NCBI GenBank assembly: GCA_019753405.1
Contig: JAIKLF010000005.1
Location: forward strand, 78,706 to 142,705
DNA from: Murdochiella sp. Marseille-P8839
GTDB lineage: Bacteria; Bacillota; Clostridia; Tissierellales; Peptoniphilaceae
Length of the DNA: 64,000 bases
Direction of reading: 5' to 3'
Both the position numbers and the translations under genes were made by a program. Below the pieces are notes generated by a model. It searched no databases, was not told where the DNA came from, and was given only the letters and a program-made list of their open reading frames with translations. How positions within the stretch are numbered: the first letter of the stretch is position 1; the number at the start of each line of letters is the position of its first letter. Positions 17,866 through 26,319 of the stretch are shown in pieces.

Positions 17866-18948
17866 TTGCAATTTCAAGATTACTACAAAACGCTGGGCGT
17901 AGAAAAACAGGCATCCCAGACAGAAATCAAAAAAGCCTATCGCAAACTGGCGAAAAAATATCATCCCGACTTGCATCCGAACGATGAAAAGGCGCAGGAG
18001 AAATTCAAACAGATTAACGAAGCCTATGAGGTATTGGGTGACGCGGAAAAGCGGAAAAAATACGACCAATTCGGCACCAATTATAATTTTCAGGGCGGAC
18101 AGAACTTTGATCCGTCGGACTTCGGCTTTCAGGGTTTCGATCCCAACGGAGCGACGTATACCTACCACACGACGGGTGGCGGAAGCGGCTTCTCCGACTT
18201 TTTCAATTTGATCTTCGGCGGTGCCCAGGACTTTAGCGGCGCAGAAAGCTTTCGCGGCGCGCAGGGATTTAGCGGTGGACCCGGAGCAGGAGTATATGGC
18301 GGAAATACCCACAGTTTCAGCGGCTTCGGCGACTTAGGGGATCTGCTTCGCGGTGCGCATGGAGGAACGAATGGCCATACCTCTGCACAAGGCTTTGGCG
18401 GTGTAGGTTCCGAAGCGTATCGGTCCAAACATGCCGGGACGGCGCGAAATGCCAACGATCGCTATGAAACCACGATGAGCCTGGCGCTCAAAGAAGCCTA
18501 TGAGGGAGGCGAGCGAACGATGCGCTTTACCATCGGCTCCAAGTCCTATGACATTACGGTGCGCTGGCCTGCAGGCATTCAGGACGGCAATCGCATTCGG
18601 GTGAAGGGCGAAAAGTTCGGTCTGGACGGAAACCTCATGGTAAAAATCCGCTTGCTGACGACAGGCCATCTGGAAGGAATCAATCTGGTTCAGCCGCTTG
18701 TACTCAAGCCATGGGAAGCCTATTGCGGAACGAAGAAAACCGTGGAAACGCCGGACGGGCGCATTCAGGTGACTGTACCGCGTGAAATGGCTTCCGGGAA
18801 GCGTATTCGGGTTCCCAAGAAGGGCTATCGTAACCGCAAAGGCGAGCGCGGCGATCTGCTGCTGGAAATCCAAATGCAAAATCCGGCAACCTTAAGCGAA
18901 GAGCAAAAAGCCTGCTATGAAAAGTGGATGAAGGAAGAAAGAGAGTAA
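17866..18948 (+). CDS. J-domain co-chaperone, class B (CbpA-like, no zinc finger)
   Basis: A 360-aa Hsp40. The J-domain (residues 3-70) has HPD at 33-35. A Gly/Phe-rich region (about 75-185) with repeated QGF/SGG elements follows, then two DnaJ C-terminal beta domains (about 200-345). The four CxxCxGxG zinc-finger repeats of classical DnaJ are absent, so it is CbpA/DnaJ2-like. The start is TTG 17866, because AAGGAGG (17854-17860) is five bases upstream and no in-frame ATG fits. It carries its own promoter with a CtsR-like site and precedes clpB. Confidence 0.88.
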   Translation: MQFQDYYKTLGVEKQASQTEIKKAYRKLAKKYHPDLHPNDEKAQEKFKQINEAYEVLGDAEKRKKYDQFGTNYNFQGGQNFDPSDFGFQGFDPNGATYTYHTTGGGSGFSDFFNLIFGGAQDFSGAESFRGAQGFSGGPGAGVYGGNTHSFSGFGDLGDLLRGAHGGTNGHTSAQGFGGVGSEAYRSKHAGTARNANDRYETTMSLALKEAYEGGERTMRFTIGSKSYDITVRWPAGIQDGNRIRVKGEKFGLDGNLMVKIRLLTTGHLEGINLVQPLVLKPWEAYCGTKKTVETPDGRIQVTVPREMASGKRIRVPKKGYRNRKGERGDLLLEIQMQNPATLSEEQKACYEKWMKEERE

Positions 18949-18986
18949 ACCATTAGGAGAGCATGGTGCTATCCGGATGGAAAGAA

Positions 18987-19031
18987 GTGCGAAAAGTGTC
19001 CTTACGGTCTTGGCCGGACAACTTTTCGCAC
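18987..19031 (+). promoter_or_regulatory. 15-bp inverted repeat in the J-protein/clpB gap
   Basis: GTGCGAAAAGTGTCC (18987-19001) pairs with GGACAACTTTTCGCAC (19016-19031), leaving one bulged A and a 14-nt loop. There is no T tract, so it is not a simple terminator. It lies 36 bp before the clpB start and could be an mRNA stabiliser, processing site or control element. Confidence 0.6.
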
Positions 19032-19067
19032 GAATGCATTGTATAAAAAACAGAAAGGAGACTTTCT

Positions 19068-21746
19068 ATGAACGAACAATATACCAAAAAAGCATTACAA
19101 GCGATTCAAGACGCGCAAAATGCGGCGATTAAAAATGGCAATCCCGAATTGACGGATCTGCATTTGCACGATGCCCTTATTCGGGAATCGGACGGCATGG
19201 TGGCGCAGGTGCTCGCACATCTCGGCGTGCAGATTGCTGCCTATCGTACGTCCGTGCGAAGAGCAATGGAAAACTTGCCGCAGCAGCAGGGCGCTTCGCA
19301 GGTCTATCCGAATGCGATTTTTCAGCGCATTTTGCTCAAGGCGAAAGATGAAGCCGATAAGATGGGAGACAGCTACGTTTCCACCGAACATCTGTATTTG
19401 GCGCTGCTCGATGAGCGAAACATTACTTCGGAATCTATTCTTGTGGATTACCATATCACGCGTGAGGCATTTTCCAAGGCGTTGGAAGCCATTCGCGGAT
19501 CCCGCAAGGTGACAACGGATAATCCGGAGGATACCGAAAACGTGCTGGAAAAATATGGCACCGATCTGACGGCAAAAGCCAAAGAAGGAAAAGGTGACCC
19601 GGTCATCGGTCGGGATGAAGAAATTCGTAATGTGACGCGCATTCTTTCGCGGCGCACCAAAAACAATCCGGTCCTCATCGGGGAACCGGGTGTGGGAAAA
19701 ACGGCCGTGGTGGAAGGTCTCGCGCAGCGTATCATTAACGGGGATGTGCCGGATGGCTTAAAAGACACCACCATTTTTGCTTTGGATATGGGACAGCTGC
19801 TTGCCGGGGCGAAATATCGCGGCGAGTTTGAGGAACGCTTAAAAGCGGTGCTGGAAGAAATCAAGGCCTCCGCCGGCAAGATTATTCTTTTCGTGGATGA
19901 GCTGCACCTCATCGTCGGTGCCGGGCGCACCGATGGAGCCATGGATGCCTCGAACCTGATGAAGCCGGCGCTCTCGCGCGGCGAAATTCGCATGATCGGC
20001 GCGACGACGCTCAATGAGTATCGCCAGTATATTGAAAAAGACGGTGCTCTTGAACGGCGTTTCCAAAAAGTCATGGTCAGTGAGCCGAGCGTGGAAGACA
20101 CGGTCTCCATCTTGCGTGGCATCAAATCAAAATATGAACTGCATCATGGGCTGCGCATTTCCGACGGGGCGGTGGTGGCAGCGGCGAAACTGTCCGACCG
20201 CTATATCACGGATCGTTTCCTGCCGGATAAGGCGATTGACCTGGTGGACGAAGCGGCCGCTATGGTGCGTACGGCGCTGGATTCCATGCCGGAAGAGCTG
20301 GACGAAGCGCGTCGCCGCATTCTGCAGCTGGAGATTGAAAAAGTGGCACTGCAAAAAGAGACGGATGAGGCGTCCAAGAAACGCTTGACAGAGCTCACCG
20401 AGGAATTGGCAAACCTCAATGAGTCCTATAACGAAGGCTTCATTCAGTGGCAAAATGCCAAGTCGGCGCTGGAAGGGCAGACCAAAATCAAGGAAGAAAT
20501 GGATCAAACGCGCCATGCCATCGAAGAGGCAGAGCGCGACTTTGATTATGAAAAAGCGTCGGCACTGCGTTATGGTAAGCTCAGCGAGCTGGAAAAACAG
20601 TACGCGGAAAGTGAAAAGGCGCTGGAAAAAGACAGCGAAGCGGTTAAAGAAGAGGTCACGGAAGAGGAAGTGGCGGAAGTCGTGTCCAAGTGGACGCATA
20701 TCCCCGTCACGAAACTGGTGGAGAGCGAACGACAGAAAATTCTGCGTTTGCCGGAGCTCCTGCATCGCCGTGTAATCGGCCAGGATCAGGCTATTGATGC
20801 GATTTCCGAAGCCCTGTTGCGGGCACGCGCCGGCCTTTCCGACGATACGAAACCGCTTGGAAGCTTCATTTTTCTCGGCCCAACCGGTGTCGGCAAGACG
20901 GAGCTTGCGAAAGCACTTACTGAGGCGATGTTTGATGATGAACGCAACATGATTCGCATCGATATGTCTGAATATATGGAAAAATATTCTGTATCCCGTC
21001 TGATCGGAGCGGCGCCGGGTTATGTCGGCTACGAAGAAGGCGGACAGCTGACCGAAGCGGTACGCCGCAAGCCGTATGCGGTGGTTCTCTTTGATGAAAT
21101 CGAAAAGGCGCACCCTGATGTGTTCAACATTCTTTTGCAAGTGTTGGACGACGGACGCCTGACTGACAATCAGGGACGGACGGTCAATTTCCGCAACACG
21201 ATCATCATTATGACGTCAAATCTGGGAGCGGATACGATTCTGAACGGTCTTGACGCCGAGGGTAACCTCACACCGAGCGCCTCGCAGGCAGTAGAAGAAG
21301 CGCTTCATCGCGCTTTCCGTCCGGAGTTTTTGAACCGTATTGACGACATCATCACCTTCAAGGGACTGACGAAAGACGAAATTGGGCGCATTATCGCGCT
21401 GGATATGGATAAACTGGCGTCACGTCTTGCCGACCGCGACATCACCATTACCGTGGAAGAATCGGCAAAAGACTACATTCTGGCGCAGGCGTATTCGTCG
21501 CAGTTCGGCGCGCGTCCGATCGAGCGCTATCTGCAGAAACACCTGCAAACAGCCTTGGGTCGTAAGATTCTGGAAGGTCAGATTGCTGACCACGATCACG
21601 TTGTGATTACCGCGGATAACAGCGGGTTGGTGGTGACCGTCAAAACGGATGCCAATGACCTTAAAATGCAAGTCGAACCGCGTCCTGTCGCCGAGAAAGC
21701 GTCAGAAGATTTTCATAGCGATGACACCGACGAGGTGGTGGAATAA
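19068..21746 (+). CDS. clpB: Protein disaggregase ClpB
   Basis: An 892-aa Hsp100 ATPase that resolubilises aggregates together with DnaK/DnaJ. The Clp N-domain (1-150) is followed by NBD1 with GEPGVGKT near 205-212, the ClpB-specific middle coiled coil (about 410-530), NBD2 with GPTGVGKT (604-611), and the C-terminal D2-small domain. The coiled coil and the absence of an IGF-type ClpP loop distinguish it from ClpA/C. ATG follows AGAAAGGAG. The upstream J-protein is a plausible partner and they may share one CtsR-controlled transcript. A C-terminal acidic tail (SDDTDEVVE) is present. Confidence 0.96.
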   Translation: MNEQYTKKALQAIQDAQNAAIKNGNPELTDLHLHDALIRESDGMVAQVLAHLGVQIAAYRTSVRRAMENLPQQQGASQVYPNAIFQRILLKAKDEADKMGDSYVSTEHLYLALLDERNITSESILVDYHITREAFSKALEAIRGSRKVTTDNPEDTENVLEKYGTDLTAKAKEGKGDPVIGRDEEIRNVTRILSRRTKNNPVLIGEPGVGKTAVVEGLAQRIINGDVPDGLKDTTIFALDMGQLLAGAKYRGEFEERLKAVLEEIKASAGKIILFVDELHLIVGAGRTDGAMDASNLMKPALSRGEIRMIGATTLNEYRQYIEKDGALERRFQKVMVSEPSVEDTVSILRGIKSKYELHHGLRISDGAVVAAAKLSDRYITDRFLPDKAIDLVDEAAAMVRTALDSMPEELDEARRRILQLEIEKVALQKETDEASKKRLTELTEELANLNESYNEGFIQWQNAKSALEGQTKIKEEMDQTRHAIEEAERDFDYEKASALRYGKLSELEKQYAESEKALEKDSEAVKEEVTEEEVAEVVSKWTHIPVTKLVESERQKILRLPELLHRRVIGQDQAIDAISEALLRARAGLSDDTKPLGSFIFLGPTGVGKTELAKALTEAMFDDERNMIRIDMSEYMEKYSVSRLIGAAPGYVGYEEGGQLTEAVRRKPYAVVLFDEIEKAHPDVFNILLQVLDDGRLTDNQGRTVNFRNTIIIMTSNLGADTILNGLDAEGNLTPSASQAVEEALHRAFRPEFLNRIDDIITFKGLTKDEIGRIIALDMDKLASRLADRDITITVEESAKDYILAQAYSSQFGARPIERYLQKHLQTALGRKILEGQIADHDHVVITADNSGLVVTVKTDANDLKMQVEPRPVAEKASEDFHSDDTDEVVE

Positions 21747-21833
21747 CGTGGGCGCTCGTACAGAGTCAGCCTGCAGCTGGCGGGTCAATAAGAAGTAGCG
21801 TTACTTTTACGGCGCAGTTAGATAGAAGTGGAG

Positions 21834-21861
21834 GGCGGCCCGGCGGGCCGCCTTCTTTTTT
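21834..21861 (+). terminator. Terminator of clpB
   Basis: Stem GGCGGCC / GGCCGCC with loop CGGCG, then TTCTTTTTTT. A nearly identical hairpin (GGCGGCC-AGCG-GGCCGCC) recurs at 27752-27769, next to the other copy of the 53-bp repeat family. Confidence 0.92.
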
Positions 21862-21892
21862 GTATGCAGCAGGCGGCCGGTGGCCGGCGAAA

Positions 21893-22091
21893 TTACGGGT
21901 TAAAAACGCGAAATGGGGAAATGCCCCGTAAAGTATGCGGTGAAATTACGGGTTAAAAACGAAAAATGGCAAAATGCCCCGTAAAGCGGCTGGTGAAATT
22001 ACGAGGCAAAAACGCGAAAGTGGCGAAATAACCCGTAAAGTGGTCGGCGAAATTACGGGTTAAAAACGAAAAATAGCGAAATGCCCCGTAA
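21893..22091. repeat. 53-bp hairpin repeat array, 4 units (TTACGG-N27-CCGTAA)
   Basis: Units start at 21893, 21946, 21999 and 22053. Each is a 39-bp element (40 in the third) with complementary ends TTACGGG / CCCGTAA and an inner core like AAAACGCGAAATGG...AAATG, separated by 14-bp linkers. It belongs to the same family and orientation as the eight-unit array at 27284-27693. The rest of the 440-bp clpB-asnA gap contains the clpB terminator and GC-rich GGCCGG palindromes but no gene. Confidence 0.92.
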
Positions 22092-22186
22092 AGTGGCCGG
22101 CCGTTCCCCGGATTTCCATTCTCATAGCGATACACCGCATTAGCGGAAGGTGGTAAAATGAACCAAATGCAAGAAAAGAGGTTGTT

Positions 22187-23188
22187 ATGATTACTATCCC
22201 TTCCGACTACGTGCCCAAGCTGGATCATTTCGAGTTGCAGCGCGCCATTGATTACGTCAAAAAGACCTTTCAGGCAGAGATTTCGCAGGCATTGAATCTC
22301 CAGCGCGTTTCCGCGCCGCTCTTTGTGCTGCGTGCCAGCGGCCTAAACGATAACTTAAGCGGCAAGGAACGTCCGGTTTCGTTTGATATTCCCGATGTGG
22401 GCGCTGAAGCGGAGGTTGTGCATTCCCTGGCCAAGTGGAAGCGCATGGCCCTTGGTCGCTACGGATTCGAACCCGGTCAAGGCCTTTATACCGACATGAA
22501 CGCCATTCGTCGCGATGAAACTCTGGATAATCTCCATTCCATCTATGTCGACCAATGGGATTGGGAACGCATCATTACGCCCGCCGAGCGCACGGAGAAA
22601 ACCCTGCGCGAAACCGTTCAAGCGATTGTTTCGACCATTTGCAATGTCAATCACCTGGTGCAGGCCCGATTCCCATCGCTGGACACCCAAATCCGCCGCG
22701 AAGTGACGTTCTTTACCGCCCAGGAACTCGAGGATCGCTGGCCGTATAAAACGCCGGAGGAGCGGGAAGCCGCGGCTGCGGAGCAATACAAGACGATTTT
22801 TATTCAGGGCATCGGCGGCGCGCTGCGTTCAGGCAAGCCCCATGGCGACCGTGCGCCAGACTATGATGACTGGACGCTCAATGGCGATATTATTCTCTGG
22901 AATGATGTCCTCGGTTGTGCGTTCGAGCTCTCCTCCATGGGCATTCGTGTGGACGAAGCTGCGCTCACCCGCCAACTCAAAGCCGCCCACGCCGAAGAGC
23001 GCGCATCCCTACCGTTCCATCGTGCGTTGCTGCAAGGAGAATATCCGCAGACCATCGGCGGCGGCATCGGACAATCGCGTCTTTGCATGCTATTGCTTGG
23101 CGCTGCGCATATCGGAGAAGTGCAGGCCGGCGTCTGGGATGAAGAGACACTCGTGACTTGTGAGAAGGGAGGAATTCATCTGTTGTGA
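22187..23188 (+). CDS. asnA: Aspartate-ammonia ligase (asparagine synthetase A)
   Basis: A 333-aa ammonia-dependent asparagine synthetase with a class II aminoacyl-tRNA synthetase-like fold; it makes Asn from Asp, NH3 and ATP. Typical segments: VSAPLFV, GLNDNLSGKERPVSFD, EVVHSLAKWKR, GLYTDMNAIR, SIYVDQWDWE, and the ATP-site end GGGIGQSRLCMLLL. Length is normal (about 330-340). The ribosome site AGAGG is moderate. No T-box leader was seen upstream. Confidence 0.96.
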   Translation: MITIPSDYVPKLDHFELQRAIDYVKKTFQAEISQALNLQRVSAPLFVLRASGLNDNLSGKERPVSFDIPDVGAEAEVVHSLAKWKRMALGRYGFEPGQGLYTDMNAIRRDETLDNLHSIYVDQWDWERIITPAERTEKTLRETVQAIVSTICNVNHLVQARFPSLDTQIRREVTFFTAQELEDRWPYKTPEEREAAAAEQYKTIFIQGIGGALRSGKPHGDRAPDYDDWTLNGDIILWNDVLGCAFELSSMGIRVDEAALTRQLKAAHAEERASLPFHRALLQGEYPQTIGGGIGQSRLCMLLLGAAHIGEVQAGVWDEETLVTCEKGGIHLL

Positions 23189-23294
23189 AACATGGGTTCG
23201 CCCGGAGAAACCGCCAAAAGGCGATGACCCAAAAAAGATTTCGGTAGAGTGGATCGAAGGCAAAACAGTATTGCAATCGGGAAAAGGAGGAACG

Positions 23295-23894
23295 ATGAAA
23301 AAGCGAATGTGGTTGGCAGGTTCTATCGTCCTGCTATTGATTCTTACCGCCTGCGGTGCAAAGGCATCCCCGACGGAACAAGCCAAGGCGACTGTGGAGG
23401 GCTTCTATCAAGCGCTTTCCAAAATGGAATTTTCAAAAATGAAGCAGTATTTTCCCAAAGAAGTACGCGAACAGAAAAATGACATACCCATGGCCTCTGC
23501 AGAAACACCAACAGATCAGGGTACTATGGAGACAAGTGGCGGAACGGTCAATGTGGCGCAGCAGATGGAAACGATGAAAAAGTTCCTCTCAACGATTAAA
23601 GCGACATATGAAAGTGGGGAGATTGCTGAAGGAGCAAAAGAAGGCACACTGACGTATAAAGTGGAGTCGCCGAGCATGATGGACTATATGCAGAAATTGG
23701 CGCTTACCGTCGGCCCGGATGGTCAACCGGATTACACGAAGATTGATGAGACTGCGTTCAAAACGGAGACGAATACCGTCGCGATTGACGTAAAAGAAGA
23801 AGATGGAAAATGGGTACTCTTCGATCCCCAATCGCTGTTTATGAAGGCGCTGGGCGTGCAGGGTGATCCCATGAAAATGTTGGAAAAGCAGTAA
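23295..23894 (+). CDS. Predicted lipoprotein, unknown function
   Basis: A 199-aa secreted lipoprotein: positively charged MKKR start, hydrophobic core and lipobox LTAC with Cys20 as the lipidation site. The mature part is hydrophilic with a conserved-looking beginning (TEQAKATVEGFYQALSKMEF) that resembles NTF2-like DUF4878-type lipoproteins; this is a resemblance only. ATG 23295 follows AAAAGGAGG, so upstream in-frame codons from 23160 are not used. It lies about 106 bp after asnA. Confidence 0.75.
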   Translation: MKKRMWLAGSIVLLLILTACGAKASPTEQAKATVEGFYQALSKMEFSKMKQYFPKEVREQKNDIPMASAETPTDQGTMETSGGTVNVAQQMETMKKFLSTIKATYESGEIAEGAKEGTLTYKVESPSMMDYMQKLALTVGPDGQPDYTKIDETAFKTETNTVAIDVKEEDGKWVLFDPQSLFMKALGVQGDPMKMLEKQ

Positions 23895-24085
23895 GCTGTT
23901 CGCGAGCGTGGCTTTCGACGGTATTTCTGAACAGGAATTCTCTCTATTTTTTCCTGGTCTCATATCCATTGCCGCTCTACATTCCGCCTGTCCGCTCCGC
24001 AGCACCAAGTCATGATAAAAAGTTGTTTCCGTGCTACGCTACAATTAATTAGAAAATAATGCTCGAATTGGCAGGAGAAGAAACA

Positions 24086-24682
24086 ATGCACCACAAAGGC
24101 ACACAAATCATTGAAACGCGACGCTTAATCTTACGACCTTTTACCATGGACGACGCGGAGGCGATGTTTCGCAATTGGCATGCCGACGAAGAAGTCACGA
24201 AGTTTTTGACATGGCAAGCAGTGCAATCGGTGGAAGAAACCAAGGCTGTTTTACAGTCTTGGGTGGCGTCCTATGCGGATCCTTCTTTTTACCAATGGGC
24301 GATTGAATGGAAAGAACTTCAGGAAGTGATCGGTTCAATCTCTGTAGTCAGAAAGGATGAAAGAACTGACACAGTCCATATTGGCTATGCAATTGGGAAA
24401 AAGTGGTGGCACAAAGGAATTACGACAGAGGCCTTTCAAGCGATCATTCCCTTTCTATTTCAGGAAGTGCAAGTGAATCGCATTGAATCCCAACACGATC
24501 CGAACAATCCGCATTCCGGGCAAGTGATGGAAAAGTGCGGATTGACCTATGAAGGGACGTTACGGCAAGCGGACAGAAGCAATCAGGGCATCGTAGATGC
24601 CGCCATTTATAGCTTATTGAAAGAAGATTGGGAGAAAAGAAAAAAGGCTGCCCCAAAATCTTGCCGAAAATCGGCATTTTGA
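24086..24682 (+). CDS. GNAT-family N-acetyltransferase (RimJ/RimL-like)
   Basis: A 198-aa acetyl-CoA-dependent acetyltransferase. The start ETRRLILRPFTMDDAEAMF and later IGYAIGKKWWHKGITTEAF (acetyl-CoA binding motif A region) and NRIESQHDPNNPHSGQVMEKCG are typical of the RimJ/RimL protein or ribosomal alanine acetyltransferase group. Substrate unknown. ATG 24086 is chosen over 24059 because AGGAGAAG lies just upstream of it. The last ~14 codons (KKAAPKSCRKSAF) are encoded by the terminator stem, so the C-terminal tail is probably not conserved. Confidence 0.85.
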   Translation: MHHKGTQIIETRRLILRPFTMDDAEAMFRNWHADEEVTKFLTWQAVQSVEETKAVLQSWVASYADPSFYQWAIEWKELQEVIGSISVVRKDERTDTVHIGYAIGKKWWHKGITTEAFQAIIPFLFQEVQVNRIESQHDPNNPHSGQVMEKCGLTYEGTLRQADRSNQGIVDAAIYSLLKEDWEKRKKAAPKSCRKSAF

Positions 24683-24697
24683 GGCAGCCCCTTTTTA
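24646..24697. terminator. Bidirectional terminator overlapping the GNAT gene end
   Basis: GGCTGCCCCAAAATC and TTGCCGA pair with TCGGCATTTTGAGGCAGCC; CTTTTT follows on the plus strand and the A tract AAAAAGAAAAAA lies on the other side. The GNAT stop (24680-24682) lies inside the stem. It also serves pepC on the minus strand. Confidence 0.85.
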
Positions 24698-24715
24698 TGA
24701 AGCAAATATTGTATT

Positions 24716-26047
24716 TCAGTTGTTCTTTGCCAACGATCCGATCGGATCCCAGGGTTTGAGTTCGGTGACTTCGCCATCGTAGGCTTTGAGCCACTTCTTA
24801 TCCACGTATTTGCGATCCACCATGATCTGGTAGGTGAACTCGTTCATCCAGGCATCGCTCATGGAGTAGATGCCCTTATCGCCATTTTCATCGCCCCAGC
24901 TGTTTTCGACTTTCCATTTCAGCGGGTTGCCTTTTTTGTCCAGATCGACGCCGACAAGAACCATGGCATGGGTGAGGACGGATTCGCTGTAATCCAGGCG
25001 CTCGGCTTTGGTCATGCCCGGAGTGAAGCCCAGGGTATTTTCAAAGTCGTAGGTTTCCAGATCCATGATGCCTTCCTTACGACCCAGTCGCTGCCCTACA
25101 TCGCAACCGAACCAGACGGGATGACCGTCTTGAATGGAACGAATGGCTGCCTTTTTGAGGTCTTCCATGGGGACGTTGACGTAACGGACCGGATCCGCCT
25201 CATAGATCGTGCCCAGATATTGGACGGTGTAGGCTTTGCCGTAGGGCTTGTCTACCGTAGGGGCATTGATGAGGGAAATCTTGTCGTCCATGTTCCAACC
25301 GACGTACTGGTTGAAGAATTCCTGCGGCGTAATGCCTTCGATGCGATGGAATTTCTCGTCTTCATCGCGATAGGAGAAGTCAAATTTCGTTGGCACTTCG
25401 CCCAAGGCTTTGGTCAGGATGTTATAAATTTCATAGAGCATGTCATCCTTTTCGGCACGAAGCGCTTTCTCTTTTTTGCCTTCCTTGTATTGCTGACGGA
25501 TGCGGCAAGCATCTTCACGCAGACGCGTGGTCATGATGGTATCGAGCATGCGGGAATTCGAGGAATGGAAGGTTTCCGGCATGACGCTCTTGGGCACCGC
25601 ACCGTATTTTTTCAAAATTTCCTTGAACATATCCCACTGACCGCCATCCTGCAGCGGCGCTTCCAACAAATGCTTCATCAGGCGGGAATCAATGTCCTCA
25701 TCCAACGTGTGGAGAATGTTCTCCAAAAAGTAGTTCGCTTTTTCAAGCTTGTCCCAGAAGAACGTATAGTTCTGTGAGAACTCGAACGTCTTCATGTTCA
25801 GTTTTTCCATCACCGATACGCGCGCTACGTTCAAAGACGCGAACATCCAGCAGCGACCGCTGCTCTTTTGGTTCGTGATATCGCCGCGTTTGGTCTCATC
25901 TGAAAACACGAAATTGTGCTTTCTTAATACATTATTGTTGAAGGAAGCTTTCTCAAAGCCCACCGAAGCAATGGCGTTTTTTACCCCTTGCGATTGCGGA
26001 TCTTCGGCAAAGCGCTTTGAAAATTTATCCAGTAATTTCCTATCCAT
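24716..26047 (-). CDS. pepC: Aminopeptidase C (bleomycin-hydrolase family, C1B)
   Basis: A 443-aa cytosolic cysteine aminopeptidase used in peptide utilisation. The papain-like triad is visible: Gln60 (oxyanion), Cys66 in QKSSGRCWMFASLN, His360 in LTHAMVLVG, Asn382 in VENSWGD. Length and order match PepC/bleomycin hydrolase, which forms hexameric barrels. ATG 26047 is preceded by AAAGGAGGTAGAA. The gene is transcribed away from the second nuclease-like gene. Confidence 0.96.
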   Translation of the reverse strand: MDRKLLDKFSKRFAEDPQSQGVKNAIASVGFEKASFNNNVLRKHNFVFSDETKRGDITNQKSSGRCWMFASLNVARVSVMEKLNMKTFEFSQNYTFFWDKLEKANYFLENILHTLDEDIDSRLMKHLLEAPLQDGGQWDMFKEILKKYGAVPKSVMPETFHSSNSRMLDTIMTTRLREDACRIRQQYKEGKKEKALRAEKDDMLYEIYNILTKALGEVPTKFDFSYRDEDEKFHRIEGITPQEFFNQYVGWNMDDKISLINAPTVDKPYGKAYTVQYLGTIYEADPVRYVNVPMEDLKKAAIRSIQDGHPVWFGCDVGQRLGRKEGIMDLETYDFENTLGFTPGMTKAERLDYSESVLTHAMVLVGVDLDKKGNPLKWKVENSWGDENGDKGIYSMSDAWMNEFTYQIMVDRKYVDKKWLKAYDGEVTELKPWDPIGSLAKNN

Positions 26048-26126
26048 TTCTACCTCCTTTATTTAACCTTCGCAAGTTATTCTAGACTAACGAAGAGGAA
26101 AGGACAAGACAGTACCTCGCGTTTAT

Positions 26127-26154
26127 GCCATTCCAACTTATCGCTTGGAATGGC
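26127..26154. promoter_or_regulatory. Perfect 10-bp inverted repeat upstream of pepC
   Basis: GCCATTCCAA / TTGGAATGGC with an 8-nt loop, about 80-107 bp upstream of the pepC start on the minus strand. There is no T tract on either side, so an operator is more likely than a terminator. The regulator is unknown. Confidence 0.5.
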
Positions 26155-26176
26155 TAGCACAGAGTGTTCTTTCAAT

Positions 26177-26216
26177 ATGACAACAGTGTTTAAATTATGA
26201 CAACAGTGTTTAAATT
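26177..26216. repeat. Perfect 20-bp tandem duplication
   Basis: ATGACAACAGTGTTTAAATT occurs twice head to tail without mismatch in the divergent pepC / paralogue-2 gap. This looks recent. It contains GTTTAAA-type A+T-rich blocks that could be part of a promoter. Confidence 0.75.
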
Positions 26217-26319
26217 TCGGGATGCCCTGAGAAAAAAATGCGGAGACAATAAGGGAAGGAGTGTTTTTCATTATGAGGGGTGAGGAATGAAACTGTAACA
26301 TTGCTATAGGAAGGGAAAT

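Noticed and set aside
22092..22186. T-box or other riboswitch before asnA
   Set aside because: Less than 100 bp of leader between the repeat array and asnA, with no T-box sequence or antiterminator seen.
24968..25777. 269-codon frame antisense to pepC
   Set aside because: Mirror frame of a strongly supported gene; no family motifs and no initiation signal.
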